A program made the position numbers and the translations under genes. The notes beneath the pieces are model-generated. The model saw nothing but the letters and a program-made list of their open reading frames with translations. It searched no databases and was not told where the DNA came from. A stretch of 64,000 bases of DNA from an uncultured Clostridia bacterium (GTDB lineage: Bacteria > Bacillota > Clostridia > TANB77 > CAG-508): positions 47,139-111,138 of the forward strand of contig CATGLK010000004.1 in the NCBI GenBank assembly GCA_949538735.1, read 5' to 3'. Below are positions 1 through 10,475 of this stretch, one piece after another. Position 1 is the stretch's first letter. Every line of letters starts with the position of its first letter.

Positions 1-2991
1 AAGAAATTGACGGAATAAAAGAAGTGTATGGAATTCAAACAAAAGATACAGAGGCAAAGCTAGGCGAAGTGGAAAAGGCTATAAAAGTAATTGAATATAG
101 TGAAAATATTAATTTGCCAACACTTATAGAAGGCCGTATGCCAGAGAATGAAAGTGAATGTTTAATTGATGAAGGATATAACAGGTATACAGGGGAAAAG
201 AGCTGTATAGGAGAAAAATTGATATTAGAAAATAGCGATGTAGATGAAGACGAAAATCCTATTTTTACAACCAAAGAATTTGAAATAGTAGGGGTTGCCG
301 TTTCTCCACTATATATAGGAAAAGAAAGGGGAACAACATCAGTAGGAAATGGTTCAATAGATTTTTACATATATACAAAAAATAGTGTAATAAATATGGA
401 CTATTTTACAGAAGCAGGGATTATAGTTGAAGGGGCAAAAGAACTAGAAACTAATGGAGATGCATATTTAAGGCTGATAAATAACGCCGCAGACAAGATA
501 AAAGGAATACAAGAAGAAAGAGAACAAGCAAGATACAATTCTATAATAGATAAAGCAAACCAAAAATTAGCAGATGCACAAAAAGAATTTGATGATAAAA
601 AAGCAGAGGCGGAAAATAAGATATCAGATGCAGAGAACAAGTTAAATGCTGCTAAGGCAGAAATTGAAACATCAGAAGTAAAAATAGAAGACGCGAAAAA
701 AGAAATAGAAAAAAATACTAAAAAAGCTAATACTGAATTTGCGAATGCTGAAAAACAAATAAAAAATGCGGAAGAACAAATTACAATAAAAGAAAAAGAA
801 TTGCAAGAAGGAAAGAAAGCACTAGAAGAAAACAGAGCTCAGGCAAATGCAGGGATACAGCAATTAGAAAATGCAATAAATACAAGTAATGCTACAATTC
901 AAAATTTGCAGGAACAAAAGAAACAATTAGAAATTGCTGGAATGGACACAACACAAATAAATGCAGGAATTTTACAAGCACAAAATGCTAAAAAAGAATT
1001 AGAACAACAAAAAAATCAAATACAAACTCAATTAACAGAGGCAGAAAATAAAATAAAGTTTCGGAGAGCAAGAATTAAACAAGGGAAAACAAGAGTTAAA
1101 TAAGCAAAAAACAACACTTGTAAATACTAAGAGAACAACATATAGCAAAATCGAAAGTGGAAAAAAAGAAATACAAACAAATAGCCAAAAACTGCAAGAT
1201 GCTAAAACAGAGATTGAAAAAAATGAGCAAGAACTAGAAAAACAAAAAGCAGATGTAAAATCACAATTAGAAGACGCACAAGAAGAGTTAAATAAGGCAA
1301 AGGAAGATATCAAAAAAATAGAAAAAGGAAAGTGGTACATACAAGATAGATTAGATAACACAGGCTACACTAGTATATTTGACGCAATAAAAACAATGTC
1401 TAATATTTCAAAGCTTTTTCCTGTAATATTCTATTTAGTAGCGGTATTAATAAGTTTAACATCAATGACAAGAATGGTTGAAGAAGAAAGAGTAGAAATT
1501 GGAACATTAAAAGCACTTGGTTATACAAATACTCAAATTATATTAAAATACGTCTTATATGCATTACTTGCGTCTGTAATAGGTGGAATACTTGGAATGT
1601 CAGTAGGATTTTACTTATTGCCATATATTGTATGGAGTTTATATTCTATGTTATATACAATTCCGAAGTTTTATTACACGTACAGATTAGGGATAGGCTT
1701 ACTAGGAATTATAATTGCATTCATATGTATAGGTGGAACAACAATTTTTGTTGCAAACCAAGAATTAAAGCAAATGCCATCAGTATTAATGAGACCTAAA
1801 TCACCTAAAAACGGCAAAAAGATTTTTATAGAAAAAATAAAATTTATATGGAAAAGACTAAACTTTTCGCAAAAAGTAACAGTAAGAAACATATTCAGAT
1901 ATAAGAAAAGAGCATTAATGACAATAATAGGAATAGCTGGATGTACAGGACTTATGCTAACAGGTTTTGGAATAAGAGATTCTGTTGTTGACATCCCAAA
2001 AGCACAATTCGGAGATATATTTAAATACGAAATCGGTGTAACACTAATAAATACCGAAGGTCTAGAAGATATAGAAAAATATTTAAATGAGAATGAAAAA
2101 GTAGAAAACTACACAAAAATATGTGCTACAACAGGAACAATAACTAATGGAAATGGAAAATATGACACAAATGTATTTGTGCCAGAAGACGCAAATCAAA
2201 TAGACCAAATATGTGAATTATTAGACTATATTGAAAACGAAAAAATATCATTATCAAATGAAGGAATTATCATTACAGACAAGATGGCTGAACAGCTGGA
2301 AATAAACAAAGGAGACGAGGTAACCTTTATCGACGGAGATAATGTAAATTATACATTTAAAGTAGATGGAATAGTAAAAAATCATGTTGGGCATTATGTT
2401 TATATGACAAAAGATTTATATGAACAAAATATATCTCCTTATAAAACAAATATGCTTATGCTAAATACGAATGAAATCACAAAAGAAGAACAAAATGAAA
2501 TTTCAGCAAAACTCCTAGAAATAAAAGGAGTTGCAGCAGTATCTATAATTTCAGATTTGATGTCAACAGTAAGTGATATGTTAAACACTATGAATTATGT
2601 AGTGGTAGTGTTAATTATAGCATCAGCACTTCTAGCTTTTGTAGTATTGTACAATTTGGCTAATATCAACATAGGGGAAAGACAAAGAGAGATTGCTACA
2701 CTAAAAGTTTTAGGCTTCTATGACAGGGAAGTTGATAATTACATCAATAAAGAAAATTTAATTTTTACGATTGTTGGTATAATTTTAGGATTAATATTTG
2801 GAACTTTATTGACAGGTGCAATTATTGTTAGTATTGAGATTGATAATTTGAAATTTATGCAGAATATATTACTTTCTAGTTATATCTTTTCAGCTGTTAT
2901 AACATTGACTTTCTCAATTGCTGTTAATTATATTATTCATTTCATATTGAAGAAAATTGATATGATTGCAAGTTTAAAAAGTGTGGAATAG
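1..2991 (+). CDS. FtsX-like ABC transporter permease, 5' partial, with CGG +1 shift
   Basis: The gene enters the window already in frame; codons run from base 3. The N-terminal part is an extracytoplasmic MacB-like region, followed by a long Lys/Glu/Ala coiled coil coded by about 500-1330. After it come an FtsX-type membrane segment (coded by about 1400-1780, with a conserved patch VEIGTLKALGYTNTQI), a second extracellular region and a C-terminal FtsX half (REIATLKVLGFYDREV). The frame breaks at CGG 1062-1064 inside the coiled coil. Reading GGA at 1063 continues the heptad-like pattern (GEQELNKGKQELNKQK) without a stop to 2991, giving at least 995 residues. Such permeases with coiled-coil inserts usually pair with a LolD/MacB-type ATPase, probably upstream of the window. 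Without the shift only a soluble stub of about 370 residues is made. The family call is firm; the substrate is unknown. Confidence 0.88.
1062..1064 (+). other. CGG +1 frameshift site 1 (TTT CGG A)
   Basis: The zero-frame codon is CGG, preceded by TTT. Dropping the C gives TTT GGA GAG and restores the coiled coil and the whole membrane domain of the permease. Zero-frame reading stops at 1103. Confidence 0.85.
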
Positions 2992-3003
2992 AAAAACATC
3001 TGC

Positions 3004-3037
3004 CAAGAGGGACGGACCTTTTTGGCAGATTTTTAAA
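3004..3037 (+). terminator. Terminator built on a GGGACGGACC repeat
   Basis: ATCTGCCA pairs with TGGCAGAT and is followed by a T run; the loop holds GGGACGGACCTTTT. It ends the permease transcript and shares its core with the palindrome at 22077-22139. Confidence 0.7.
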
Positions 3038-3107
3038 ATTATGAACTATTTATGAATACAGCATAATAAATCAGAATATATTTTAATATCAATTGGAGGG
3101 ATTTTTT

Positions 3108-4368
3108 ATGCGATTTTTAAAATTAGTTACTTGCATATCACTTATATCAATTTTTAGTCTATGCTTTGCGACACCTTGTTTTGCCGAGGCGACAGCTTAT
3201 GTATGGTCACCATTAAATGAAACAAAAGAAACAAGCTCACAAATTTCTGCGGAAACAAATTCAACGGAAACAACAACCAGCACATCAACAAATACTTTGT
3301 CATTAGAATCAGGGGCTGCAATATTAATTGAACAAACAACAGGTCAAGTTTTATATGAACACAATATACACGAACAATTACGTCCTGCTTCTGTTACAAA
3401 GGTTATGAGTATTTTACTTATTATGGAGGCATTAGACAGCGGGAAAATAAACTTAACAGATAAAGTACCTTGTAGCGAAAATGCTGCGGCTATGGGAGGC
3501 TCTCAAATTTGGCTAGACCCAAGAGAAACTTTATCAGTTGATGAAATGTTAAAAGCAATATGTGTAAATTCTGCGAACGACTGTGTAGTAGCGATGAGCG
3601 AGTTTATAGCTGGTTCAGAAGAAGCTTTTGTTCAAATGATGAATGACAAAGCAAAAGAACTTGGAATGAATGACACAACATTTAAAAACTGCCATGGCTT
3701 AGACGAAGATGGTCATGTAACATCTGCTTATGATATTTCTGTAATGTCCAGAGAATTGTTGAACAATCATCCTAGTATCACAAAATATACTACAATTTGG
3801 ACTGATTCTTTACGTGATGGCAAGTCTCAATTATCAAATACAAATAAATTGATAAGAACTTACAAGGGTGCAACAGGATTAAAAACAGGTTCTACATCAC
3901 TTGCATTATACAATTTATCTGCAAGTGCGACCAGAGATGAATTATCTTTAATAGCTGTTATAATGAAAGCACCTTCTACAAAAGTACGTTTTGCAGAAGC
4001 TCAACAACTTTTGGATTTTGGATTTAACACCTTTACTTTTAAACAATTCGGAAAAAAAGATGATATTGTAAAAAATATTTCAATCGATAAAGGTGTAACA
4101 TCTAATGTTGAGGCTATTTTAAAAGATAATTGTGGTACTTTAATTGAAAAAGGTAAAGATAAAAATATTGAACAAACTTTAAATTTGCCTGAAAATATTC
4201 CAGCACCTGTAACTACTGGTCAAAAACTTCGGAGAAATTTCTTTTAGTTTAGATGGCAAAGTTATTTCTTCTACTGATATTATTGCTAAAACTAGTGTTG
4301 AAAAAATTAGCCTATTTACTACGGCTAAACGTGTTATTTATTCCTGGGTTGATTTGCTAAGAAGTTAA
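3108..4368 (+). CDS. D-alanyl-D-alanine carboxypeptidase (DacF/PBP5 type) with CGG +1 shift
   Basis: A secreted DD-carboxypeptidase that trims the terminal D-Ala from peptidoglycan stem peptides. A signal peptide covers about residues 1-31. Class A motifs are visible: SVTK (SxxK), SAND (SxN) and LKTGST (KTG). The start is ATG 3108 because GGAGGG lies just upstream. The zero frame stops at 4247, but at CGG 4230 a +1 read gives GEISFSLDGKVI and then the C-terminal PBP5_C beta domain and an amphipathic tail to 4368, total 419 residues. The catalytic domain precedes the shift, so the unshifted product would be a near-complete enzyme missing most of its C-terminal anchor/beta domain. A VanW-family gene follows convergently. 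The exact paralogue (dacF, dacB or dacA) cannot be fixed here. Confidence 0.9.
4230..4232 (+). other. CGG +1 frameshift site 2 (CTT CGG A)
   Basis: CTT CGG AGA in zero frame; CTT GGA GAA after dropping C. It restores the PBP5_C domain, residue 375 of 419 read as Gly. Confidence 0.85.
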
Positions 4369-4484
4369 AAATATAGTGCGTACAAATTTGTATATCAAAC
4401 TTGGCGCACAAACAATTGAATGGGCTTTGAAGAAAAATACAATTTTAAGTATATATAATCAAATTAAGCCACTATTATTCTCCT

Positions 4485-4516
4485 AAATATTAAAAGATTT
4501 TTTAATATTTAGGATT
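4485..4516. terminator. Bidirectional terminator between the carboxypeptidase and VanW genes
   Basis: CCTAAATATTAAAA pairs with TTTTAATATTTAGG around a short loop, with T-rich flanks on both strands, between two convergent genes. Confidence 0.75.
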
Positions 4517-4517
4517 T

Positions 4518-5211
4518 TTATATAGGTTTTCTACTTGTTATAGAAACATCAACAGTAGAGCCATTAGAAGAGCAATGTATAATTATATCATTTCCAGTAT
4601 TATTAACAAATTTGAAATCATAACTACCATAGGCAACAGCTGCGTCTTTTCCTTTTTGGATATATGGTACATAGTTACTGTGTGCATGTCTTTCTATAAC
4701 TGATAAGCTAGGTACAGCTAATACGGCATTATAAAGAGTGCTACTTATTTGACAATTTCCGCCACCAAGGCCTTTTTTCTTGTTTCCATCTTTGTCAAAA
4801 ATATCTGCTTTTTGATATCCTTTTGCAGTTGTGGCTTGTCCGTACAGTGTTACAAAAAGAGAATGTTTCGCCGTTTTTTACAGTTGTATTGTTCAATGTG
4901 TTACAAGTAATATTTATGTTATTTTGCCTAGCAGACTCCTTATTATAGACTTTTGTAGAAAAGGTAGCAATAGTTTCTTCTTTATATTGCGGTTGCGTTG
5001 CAGGGACTTCAATATTAGTTATATTTTTGTTATCTTCATTTTTATTATTTTCTGTTTTATTTTCTTCGGTTGTAGAGGTTTTGTTTGCTTCATATTCACT
5101 TTCTTTGTTTTCATTTTTAGTATAGTTGTTTGTAAAGTACAGGTATGCTCCAATTCCACCTGCTAAAATAATTATAATAAGTATTATCCAAATCCATTTA
5201 TTTTTTTTCAT
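4518..5211 (-). CDS. VanW-family protein with CGG +1 shift
   Basis: The protein has a cytoplasmic N-terminus, one membrane segment (residues 6-27), a Glu/Asn/Lys-rich linker and a VanW domain. The zero frame loses homology right after NGETFSFCNTV. At the minus-strand CGG (4842-4840) a +1 read gives GQATTAKGYQKADIF, then the family signature GLGGGNCQISSTLYNA and ERHAHSNYVPYI. It ends with VAYGSYDFKFVNNT and a stop at 4518, total 230 residues. VanW domains occur in vancomycin-resistance clusters and in many envelope proteins; the biochemical role is unclear. This is the one minus-strand member of the CGG set, and the extra C again lies on the coding strand. Confidence 0.88.
4840..4842 (-). other. 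CGG +1 frameshift site 3 (GTA CGG A, minus strand)
   Basis: Coding-strand order is GTA CGG ACA in zero frame and GTA GGA CAA after dropping C. Residue 124 is read as Gly. The whole VanW core lies downstream. Confidence 0.87.
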
Positions 5212-5299
5212 TATTTAATCACCAAAATTAGTATGTCCAAAAACTTAGAAAATATTTAAATTTTGAAATTATTTCAAAAACTAAAATTTCAATAAAAAT

Positions 5300-5353
5300 T
5301 TGACCAGATATAAAAAATATGTTATAATGTAAACATAAAGTGCCGAAAGGCGA
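5300..5353 (+). promoter_or_regulatory. Promoter and leader hairpin of the 77-aa membrane protein gene
   Basis: TTGACC at 5300, 17 bases, TATAAT at 5323. The presumed transcript starts near ACATAAAGTGCCGAAAGGCG, where GCC-GAAA-GGC forms a GNRA-loop hairpin. A related promoter plus leader precedes the membrane-protein gene at 14191. Confidence 0.6.
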
Positions 5354-5373
5354 TAGAAAGGTAAATAGATAAT

Positions 5374-5607
5374 ATGAAAAAGAAACTAGTGAGTTTATGG
5401 AGAAAAAAACGGAACAGTGGAACTTTTACGTTAATTGTATTTTCCATAACGATACTATTTCCAGCTCTTCTTTTTGGATTTATTATTGCGATGTTGCCAG
5501 TTAGTACATATCCATATGTTTTATTAGTGTTTATGACATATACTGCGATTGTACTAGTCGGATATCAATACTTAGATAGAGTAGTTTATTATCTAGAAAA
5601 GAAGTGA
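5374..5607 (+). CDS. Small two-TM membrane protein with an in-frame CGG
   Basis: It is 77 residues: a basic N-terminus (MKKKLVSLWRKKRN), then two hydrophobic segments at about 19-42 and 48-66. I do not recognise the family. Codon 13 is CGG followed by A, the same tetranucleotide as at the shift sites, but here the continuous frame is the one coding the membrane segments. A +1 shift would give KGTVELLR and stop after 19 residues. Either CGG is read as Arg here, or shifting acts as an off-switch. It has its own promoter and a strong terminator downstream. Confidence 0.6.
   Translation: MKKKLVSLWRKKRNSGTFTLIVFSITILFPALLFGFIIAMLPVSTYPYVLLVFMTYTAIVLVGYQYLDRVVYYLEKK
5410..5412 (+). other. In-frame CGG-A without evident shift
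   Basis: AAA CGG AAC lies in the 77-aa membrane protein gene. The open frame continues through CGG; the +1 frame ends at TAA after eight residues. One of three exceptions to the CGG pattern in this window. Confidence 0.7.
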
Positions 5608-5618
5608 GAGATTTACCA

Positions 5619-5653
5619 GAAAAATTAGTGTATTTATTACACTAATTTTTTCT
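5619..5653 (+). terminator. Rho-independent terminator
   Basis: AAAATTAGTGTA pairs with TACACTAATTTT and is followed by a T run. Confidence 0.8.
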
Positions 5654-5714
5654 ATTGACATTTTTCGCAAAAAAAAGTATAATAAATATGCAAATAAAAA
5701 AGGAGAGAAGTTTT

Positions 5715-5876
5715 ATGCTTGCAAAATATTGGAAAAAAATTGGAATGTTAATATTAATAATAGCTTGTATATTTAATATAATGGGCAAACTAGTAAATAA
5801 ACTATCATTAAATAAAGAAATGATATATTCAGCACAATATATGTATGAACAAGAAGAAAAAAATGACAGAAAATAA
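5715..5876 (+). CDS. Small single-TM hypothetical protein
   Basis: It is 53 residues, starting at ATG 5715 behind GGAGAG. There is one hydrophobic segment at about residues 9-25 (MLILIIACIFNIM), then a charged tail ending in EQEEKNDRK. No family recognised. Codon use matches the host. Confidence 0.5.
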   Translation: MLAKYWKKIGMLILIIACIFNIMGKLVNKLSLNKEMIYSAQYMYEQEEKNDRK

Positions 5877-5886
5877 AACAAAACAC

Positions 5887-5915
5887 TTGAAAAAATAAAA
5901 GAACTATGATATTAT
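5887..5915 (+). promoter_or_regulatory. Promoter of rpmE
   Basis: TTGAAA at 5887, 17 bases, TATTAT at 5910, about 40 bases upstream of the L31 start. Confidence 0.6.
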
Positions 5916-5957
5916 AGAAAATAGTCAGTTATAAAATTGAGAAAGAGGTGAGCTTTA

Positions 5958-6158
5958 ATGAAAAAAGAAATACAACCAAAATACAACCAAACAACAATTA
6001 CATGTGCATGTGGAAACGTGTTAGAAGTTGGTTCAACAAAAACAGATTTAAAAGTAGACGTATGTTCAAAATGCCATCCATACTGGACAGGAAACCTAAG
6101 ACAAGAAACAGCTGGTGGTAGAGCAGACAAATTTAAGAAAAAATATGGTCTTGCATAA
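5958..6158 (+). CDS. rpmE: 50S ribosomal protein L31
   Basis: It is 66 residues with the L31 pattern: MKKEIQPKYN, then CACGN and CSKCHPYWTG, which supply the Cys pairs of a zinc-binding (C+) L31. The usual end is GGRADKFKKKYGL. It sits on the outside of the large subunit near the central protuberance. RBS GAGGTG lies upstream. It is a single-gene unit with a terminator at 6172-6203. Confidence 0.96.
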   Translation: MKKEIQPKYNQTTITCACGNVLEVGSTKTDLKVDVCSKCHPYWTGNLRQETAGGRADKFKKKYGLA

Positions 6159-6171
6159 GACAAATAAAACG

Positions 6172-6203
6172 AGCAAAGGTTCAAAACTTTTGCTCATTTT
6201 TTT
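6172..6203 (+). terminator. rpmE terminator
   Basis: GAGCAAAG pairs with CTTTTGCTC and is followed by ATTTTTTT. Confidence 0.75.
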
Positions 6204-6316
6204 GGGTGTTTTTGGGGACAGACCTTAAAAACACCCAAATTAAATTTATTTTAGTATTATCTATATGTTTTAAGATTTTGGTGTTTTTAAGGTCTGTCCC
6301 CAAAAACACCCAAAAA
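6204..6316. repeat. Long palindromic intergenic repeat (GGGGACAGACCTTAAAAACACC type)
   Basis: TTTGGGTGTTTTTGGGGACAG... on the left is matched by an inverted copy ...CTGTCCCCAAAAACACCC about 70 bases to the right. It belongs to the GGGGAC-core repeats scattered through the window. Confidence 0.7.
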
Positions 6317-6373
6317 GTCCTTGCAAAAATCGACAAAATGTAATAAAATAGGCTATATTAACAGGAGGTAAAA

Positions 6374-7786
6374 ATGAATACAGCAAACGAAATAGAAATA
6401 CAAGAGCAATATATAGAAAAAGTAAAAAACATAAATAAAGGCAAAAATCTAAAATACACCATTCTAACAATGGGATGCCAGTTAAATGAGAATGATTCTG
6501 AAAAGTTATGTGGTATGTTAGAGAAAATGGGATATACAAGGACAGGAAATCAAAAAGAAGCAGATTTGGCATTGTTTAATACTTGTTGTGTTAGAGAGAA
6601 TGCAGAAGATAAATTATTTGGAAAGTTAGGAGAGCTAAAAAGAATAAAAGAAGAAAAAGGGATAATTATTGCAATTGGTGGTTGTATGATGCAAGAAAAG
6701 CATATAACAGATAAAATAAAAGAAAGCTATCCTTTTGTTGATATTTTATTTGGAACACATACATTGCACAAGTTTCCAGAAGATTTATATAAGTCAATAG
6801 AAGAAAAAAGAAAATTAGAAGATATATTAGATATAGAAGGTAAGATATATGAAGGGTTACCTATTAAAAGAAATAGCAATATAAAAGCTTCTGTAACTAT
6901 AATGAATGGTTGTAATAATTTTTGTACTTATTGCATTGTGCCATATGTACGCGGAAGAGAAAGAAGTAGAGCTCCAAAAGATATTATAAATGAAGTAAGA
7001 GATTTGGCAAAACAAGGATATAAAGAAATAACGTTACTTGGTCAAAATGTAAATTCGTATTTGAGAGTTGAAAGAGAAAAAGGAATAACGTTTGAAGAAT
7101 ATGAAGGTGTAAATTCATTTGCAACTTTGCTTAGAGCGATTAACAAAATTGATGGAATCGAGAGAATAAGGTTTGTATCTCCACATCCAAAGGATTTTAC
7201 AGATGATGTTATACAAGCTATAAAAGACTGTGATAAGGTTTGTAAATTAGTACATTTACCGCTTCAATCAGGAAATACAAAAGTGTTAAAAGAAATGAAC
7301 AGAAAATACACAAAGGAACAATATCTAAAATTAGTAGATAAAATGAAAAAAGAGATACCAAATTTAACATTATCAACAGATATAATCGTTGGTTTTCCAG
7401 GGGAGACAGATGAAGAGTTTGAAGATACATTAGATGTTGTGAGAAAAGTAAAATTTGAACAAGTTTATATGTTTATATATTCAAGAAGAGTAGGAACACC
7501 AGGAGATAGAATGGAAAATCAAATTCCTGAAAACATAAAGCATAAAAGATTTGATAGATTAAAAGCATTGGTAGAAAGCCAAATTGAAGAAAATAATAAA
7601 AAATATATAGGGACAATACAAAAAGTTTTAGTTGAAGGGGAAAGCAAAAATAATGATAAAATGCTTACAGGTAGAACTGATAGCAATAAAGTTGTTATAT
7701 TTGAAGGAGACAAAAACTTAAAAGACAAAATAATAGATTTAAAAATAGTTTCAGAACATATGTGGTATTTGAAAGGAGAAAGATAA
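6374..7786 (+). CDS. miaB: tRNA-2-methylthio-N6-dimethylallyladenosine synthase MiaB
   Basis: A radical-SAM methylthiotransferase that modifies A37 of tRNAs reading UNN codons. The N-terminal UPF0004 domain shows its cluster cysteines in GCQLNENDSEKLCG, NTCCVREN and GGCMM. The radical-SAM motif is CNNFCTYCIVPYVRGRERSR (CxxxCxxC). A C-terminal TRAM domain runs to residue 470. RBS AGGAGG precedes the ATG. The stop is immediately followed by the mutS ATG, the usual Firmicute miaB-mutS pair. Confidence 0.96.
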   Translation: MNTANEIEIQEQYIEKVKNINKGKNLKYTILTMGCQLNENDSEKLCGMLEKMGYTRTGNQKEADLALFNTCCVRENAEDKLFGKLGELKRIKEEKGIIIAIGGCMMQEKHITDKIKESYPFVDILFGTHTLHKFPEDLYKSIEEKRKLEDILDIEGKIYEGLPIKRNSNIKASVTIMNGCNNFCTYCIVPYVRGRERSRAPKDIINEVRDLAKQGYKEITLLGQNVNSYLRVEREKGITFEEYEGVNSFATLLRAINKIDGIERIRFVSPHPKDFTDDVIQAIKDCDKVCKLVHLPLQSGNTKVLKEMNRKYTKEQYLKLVDKMKKEIPNLTLSTDIIVGFPGETDEEFEDTLDVVRKVKFEQVYMFIYSRRVGTPGDRMENQIPENIKHKRFDRLKALVESQIEENNKKYIGTIQKVLVEGESKNNDKMLTGRTDSNKVVIFEGDKNLKDKIIDLKIVSEHMWYLKGER

Positions 7787-10411
7787 ATGGCAGATAAATC
7801 AGAATACTCACCAATGATGCAAAAATATCTTGAAACAAAAGAAGAATACAAAGACTGCATACTATTTTATCGTTTAGGAGACTTTTACGAAATGTTCTTT
7901 GATGATGCAATAACAGCATCAAGAGAATTAGAGTTAACCCTAACAGGAAAAGTATGTGGAACAGAAGAAAGAGCACCAATGTGCGGAGTACCACACCATG
8001 CAGCAGAAATATATGTATCAAGATTAATTGCAAAAGGATATAAAGTTGCAATATGTGAACAATTAGAAGACCCAAAAAACACAAAAGGAATTGTAAAAAG
8101 GGGAGTTATAAGAGTAGTAACACCAGGGACGCTAGTAGATAGCAATATGCTAGAAGAAAGAAAAAATAATTACATAATGTCGATATTTAAAAGTGGAATA
8201 TATTTTGGATTAGGAATATGTGACATATCAACAGGTGAATTTTATTCAGCAGAAATAAAAGACAATTACAATTTCCCTTGTGTGTTGGACGAAATAGCAA
8301 GATATACACCTTCAGAATTAGTGGTAAACTCTATGATGTCAGATTGTCAAGAAGAGATGAGCAAAATCAAAGAGAGATTTGAAAACATATATGTAACTAG
8401 ATTTAATGACAAATTTTTCACAAAAGAACTAAATAATCTAAATTTAAGATTTAATATTGTAGACACAAATGGAAGAAAAATCGAAAACTTAGAAGAAAGA
8501 CCATTTGCTGTAAGTGCAATGAATAGTTTGATAGAATATCTAGAACAAACACAAAAAACAAGCCTAGACCATATAAATAAAATTACAATGTATAATATTT
8601 CAAAATATATGACATTAGATATAAATGCAAGAAGAAACTTAGAAATAACAGAGAAAATGAGAGACAAGTCTAAAAAAGGAACACTTTTATGGGTGTTAGA
8701 TAAAACAGCAACATCAATGGGTGGAAGACTTTTAAGAAGGTGGTTAAGTGACCCATTAGTAGATGTTGTAGAAATAAATAAAAGACTTGATGCAGTAAAA
8801 GAGTTAAAAGATGACATTATGCTAAGAGGAGAAGTAATTGAAAATCTAAAAAAAGTTTACGACATAGAAAGATTAGCTGGAAAAATGGCTTATGGAAATG
8901 CAAATGCAAGGGATATGATAACATTAAAAAATTCACTATATAAGTTACCAGCGGTAAAACAAATTTTAGAAAATTGTAAATCTCCGCTTCTAAAAGAATT
9001 ATATGGAAATTTAGATGAATTACAAGACATATATGAAATTATTGAAAAAGCAATAGTTGAAGACCCACCTATGACAATAAAAGACGGTGGAATTATAAAA
9101 CTTGGATATGATGAAGAAATAGATAAATTAAAAACAGCTCAAACAGAAGGAAAAAATTGGTTAATTCAATTAGAGGCAGAAGAAAAAGAGAAGACTGGAA
9201 TTAAGAATTTAAAAATCGGATTTAATAAAGTTTTTGGATATTATTTAGAAGTAACAAAATCATATATGAACCAAGTGCCTGAAAGATTTATAAGAAAACA
9301 AACACTAACAAATGCAGAGAGATACATAACAGAAGAACTAAAAAACTTAGAAAATCAAATATTAGGTGCAGAAGAAAAAGTTGTAAATCTTGAATATAAT
9401 GCTTTTGTGGAAATAAGAGATTTAATTGCAAAAAATGTTAGAAGACTTCAAACAACAAGTGAAGTAATATCAAGCTTAGATGTAATTGCTTCATTTGCAC
9501 AAGTAGCAGAAGATATGAATTACTGTATGCCAAAAGTTGATACAACAGGAACAATAGATATAAAAAATGGAAGACATCCAGTAATAGAAAAAATACTAGG
9601 TACAGGTAGCTTTGTAGAAAACGATACATATCTTGACAAAAATGACAACAGATTATCAATAATAACAGGACCAAATATGGCTGGTAAATCTACATATATG
9701 AGACAAGTTGCTTTAATAACATTAATGGCGCAATGCGGAAGTTTTGTACCAGCAGAATCTGCACAAATTGGAGTAGTTGATAAAATATTTACAAGAGTTG
9801 GTGCATCTGATGATTTAAGTATGGGACAAAGTACATTTATGGTAGAAATGATGGAAGTTGCAACAATTTTAAAAGAAGCAACAAGCAATAGTTTAGTAAT
9901 TTTAGACGAAATAGGAAGAGGAACATCTACATATGATGGATTGTCAATTGCTTGGGCAGTAGCGGAATATATTGGCGACAAAGAAAAATGTGGAGCTAAA
10001 ACATTATTTGCAACACACTATCACGAACTAACAGAACTAGAAGATAAGTTAGACGGAATAAAAAATTATTCTATTGCTGTTAAAGAAAAAGGAGAGGATA
10101 TAATCTTTTTAAGAAAAATAGTAAGAGGCGGAACAGACGAAAGTTATGGAATTCACGTAGCAAGACTTGCAGGAGTTCCAAAAGTGGTAACAACTAAAGC
10201 AAATGAAATATTACGTTCTTTAGAAAGAAAAAATATCTTAACAGGTAAAAAGCAAGAAAAACAAGATAAAAAGCAAGTAGAAGGTCAATTTGATATGTAC
10301 AATTATAAATTAGCAGAAATTGCACACGAAATTGATAAAATCAACTTAAATGAGTTGACGCCAATAGATGCACTAAATACATTAGTAAAAATGAAAGAAA
10401 AAATGAAATAG
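7787..10411 (+). CDS. mutS: DNA mismatch repair protein MutS
   Basis: It is 874 residues, normal for MutS. The mismatch-reading GDFYEMF motif is near the N-terminus. The core and clamp follow, then the ATPase with Walker A GPNMAGKSTYMRQ, Walker B LDEIGRGTSTYDG and ATHYHEL. The tail after about 800 is short and charged. It recognises mispairs and recruits MutL. There is no gap to miaB, so the two are probably co-transcribed. mutL is not in the 64 bases following and the next gene is unrelated. Confidence 0.97.
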   Translation: MADKSEYSPMMQKYLETKEEYKDCILFYRLGDFYEMFFDDAITASRELELTLTGKVCGTEERAPMCGVPHHAAEIYVSRLIAKGYKVAICEQLEDPKNTKGIVKRGVIRVVTPGTLVDSNMLEERKNNYIMSIFKSGIYFGLGICDISTGEFYSAEIKDNYNFPCVLDEIARYTPSELVVNSMMSDCQEEMSKIKERFENIYVTRFNDKFFTKELNNLNLRFNIVDTNGRKIENLEERPFAVSAMNSLIEYLEQTQKTSLDHINKITMYNISKYMTLDINARRNLEITEKMRDKSKKGTLLWVLDKTATSMGGRLLRRWLSDPLVDVVEINKRLDAVKELKDDIMLRGEVIENLKKVYDIERLAGKMAYGNANARDMITLKNSLYKLPAVKQILENCKSPLLKELYGNLDELQDIYEIIEKAIVEDPPMTIKDGGIIKLGYDEEIDKLKTAQTEGKNWLIQLEAEEKEKTGIKNLKIGFNKVFGYYLEVTKSYMNQVPERFIRKQTLTNAERYITEELKNLENQILGAEEKVVNLEYNAFVEIRDLIAKNVRRLQTTSEVISSLDVIASFAQVAEDMNYCMPKVDTTGTIDIKNGRHPVIEKILGTGSFVENDTYLDKNDNRLSIITGPNMAGKSTYMRQVALITLMAQCGSFVPAESAQIGVVDKIFTRVGASDDLSMGQSTFMVEMMEVATILKEATSNSLVILDEIGRGTSTYDGLSIAWAVAEYIGDKEKCGAKTLFATHYHELTELEDKLDGIKNYSIAVKEKGEDIIFLRKIVRGGTDESYGIHVARLAGVPKVVTTKANEILRSLERKNILTGKKQEKQDKKQVEGQFDMYNYKLAEIAHEIDKINLNELTPIDALNTLVKMKEKMK

Positions 10412-10475
10412 AAAGTTACAGCTGGAAAAAGTGGAAAATGATTTTGTAAAAATATAATAAAAGGGGAGAAATATA

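Noticed and set aside
9..14. GACGGA near the window start as another shift site
   Set aside because: Here the codons are GAC GGA (Asp-Gly); CGG straddles a codon boundary. The same holds for dozens of GACGGA, TGCGGA and AGCGGA occurrences.
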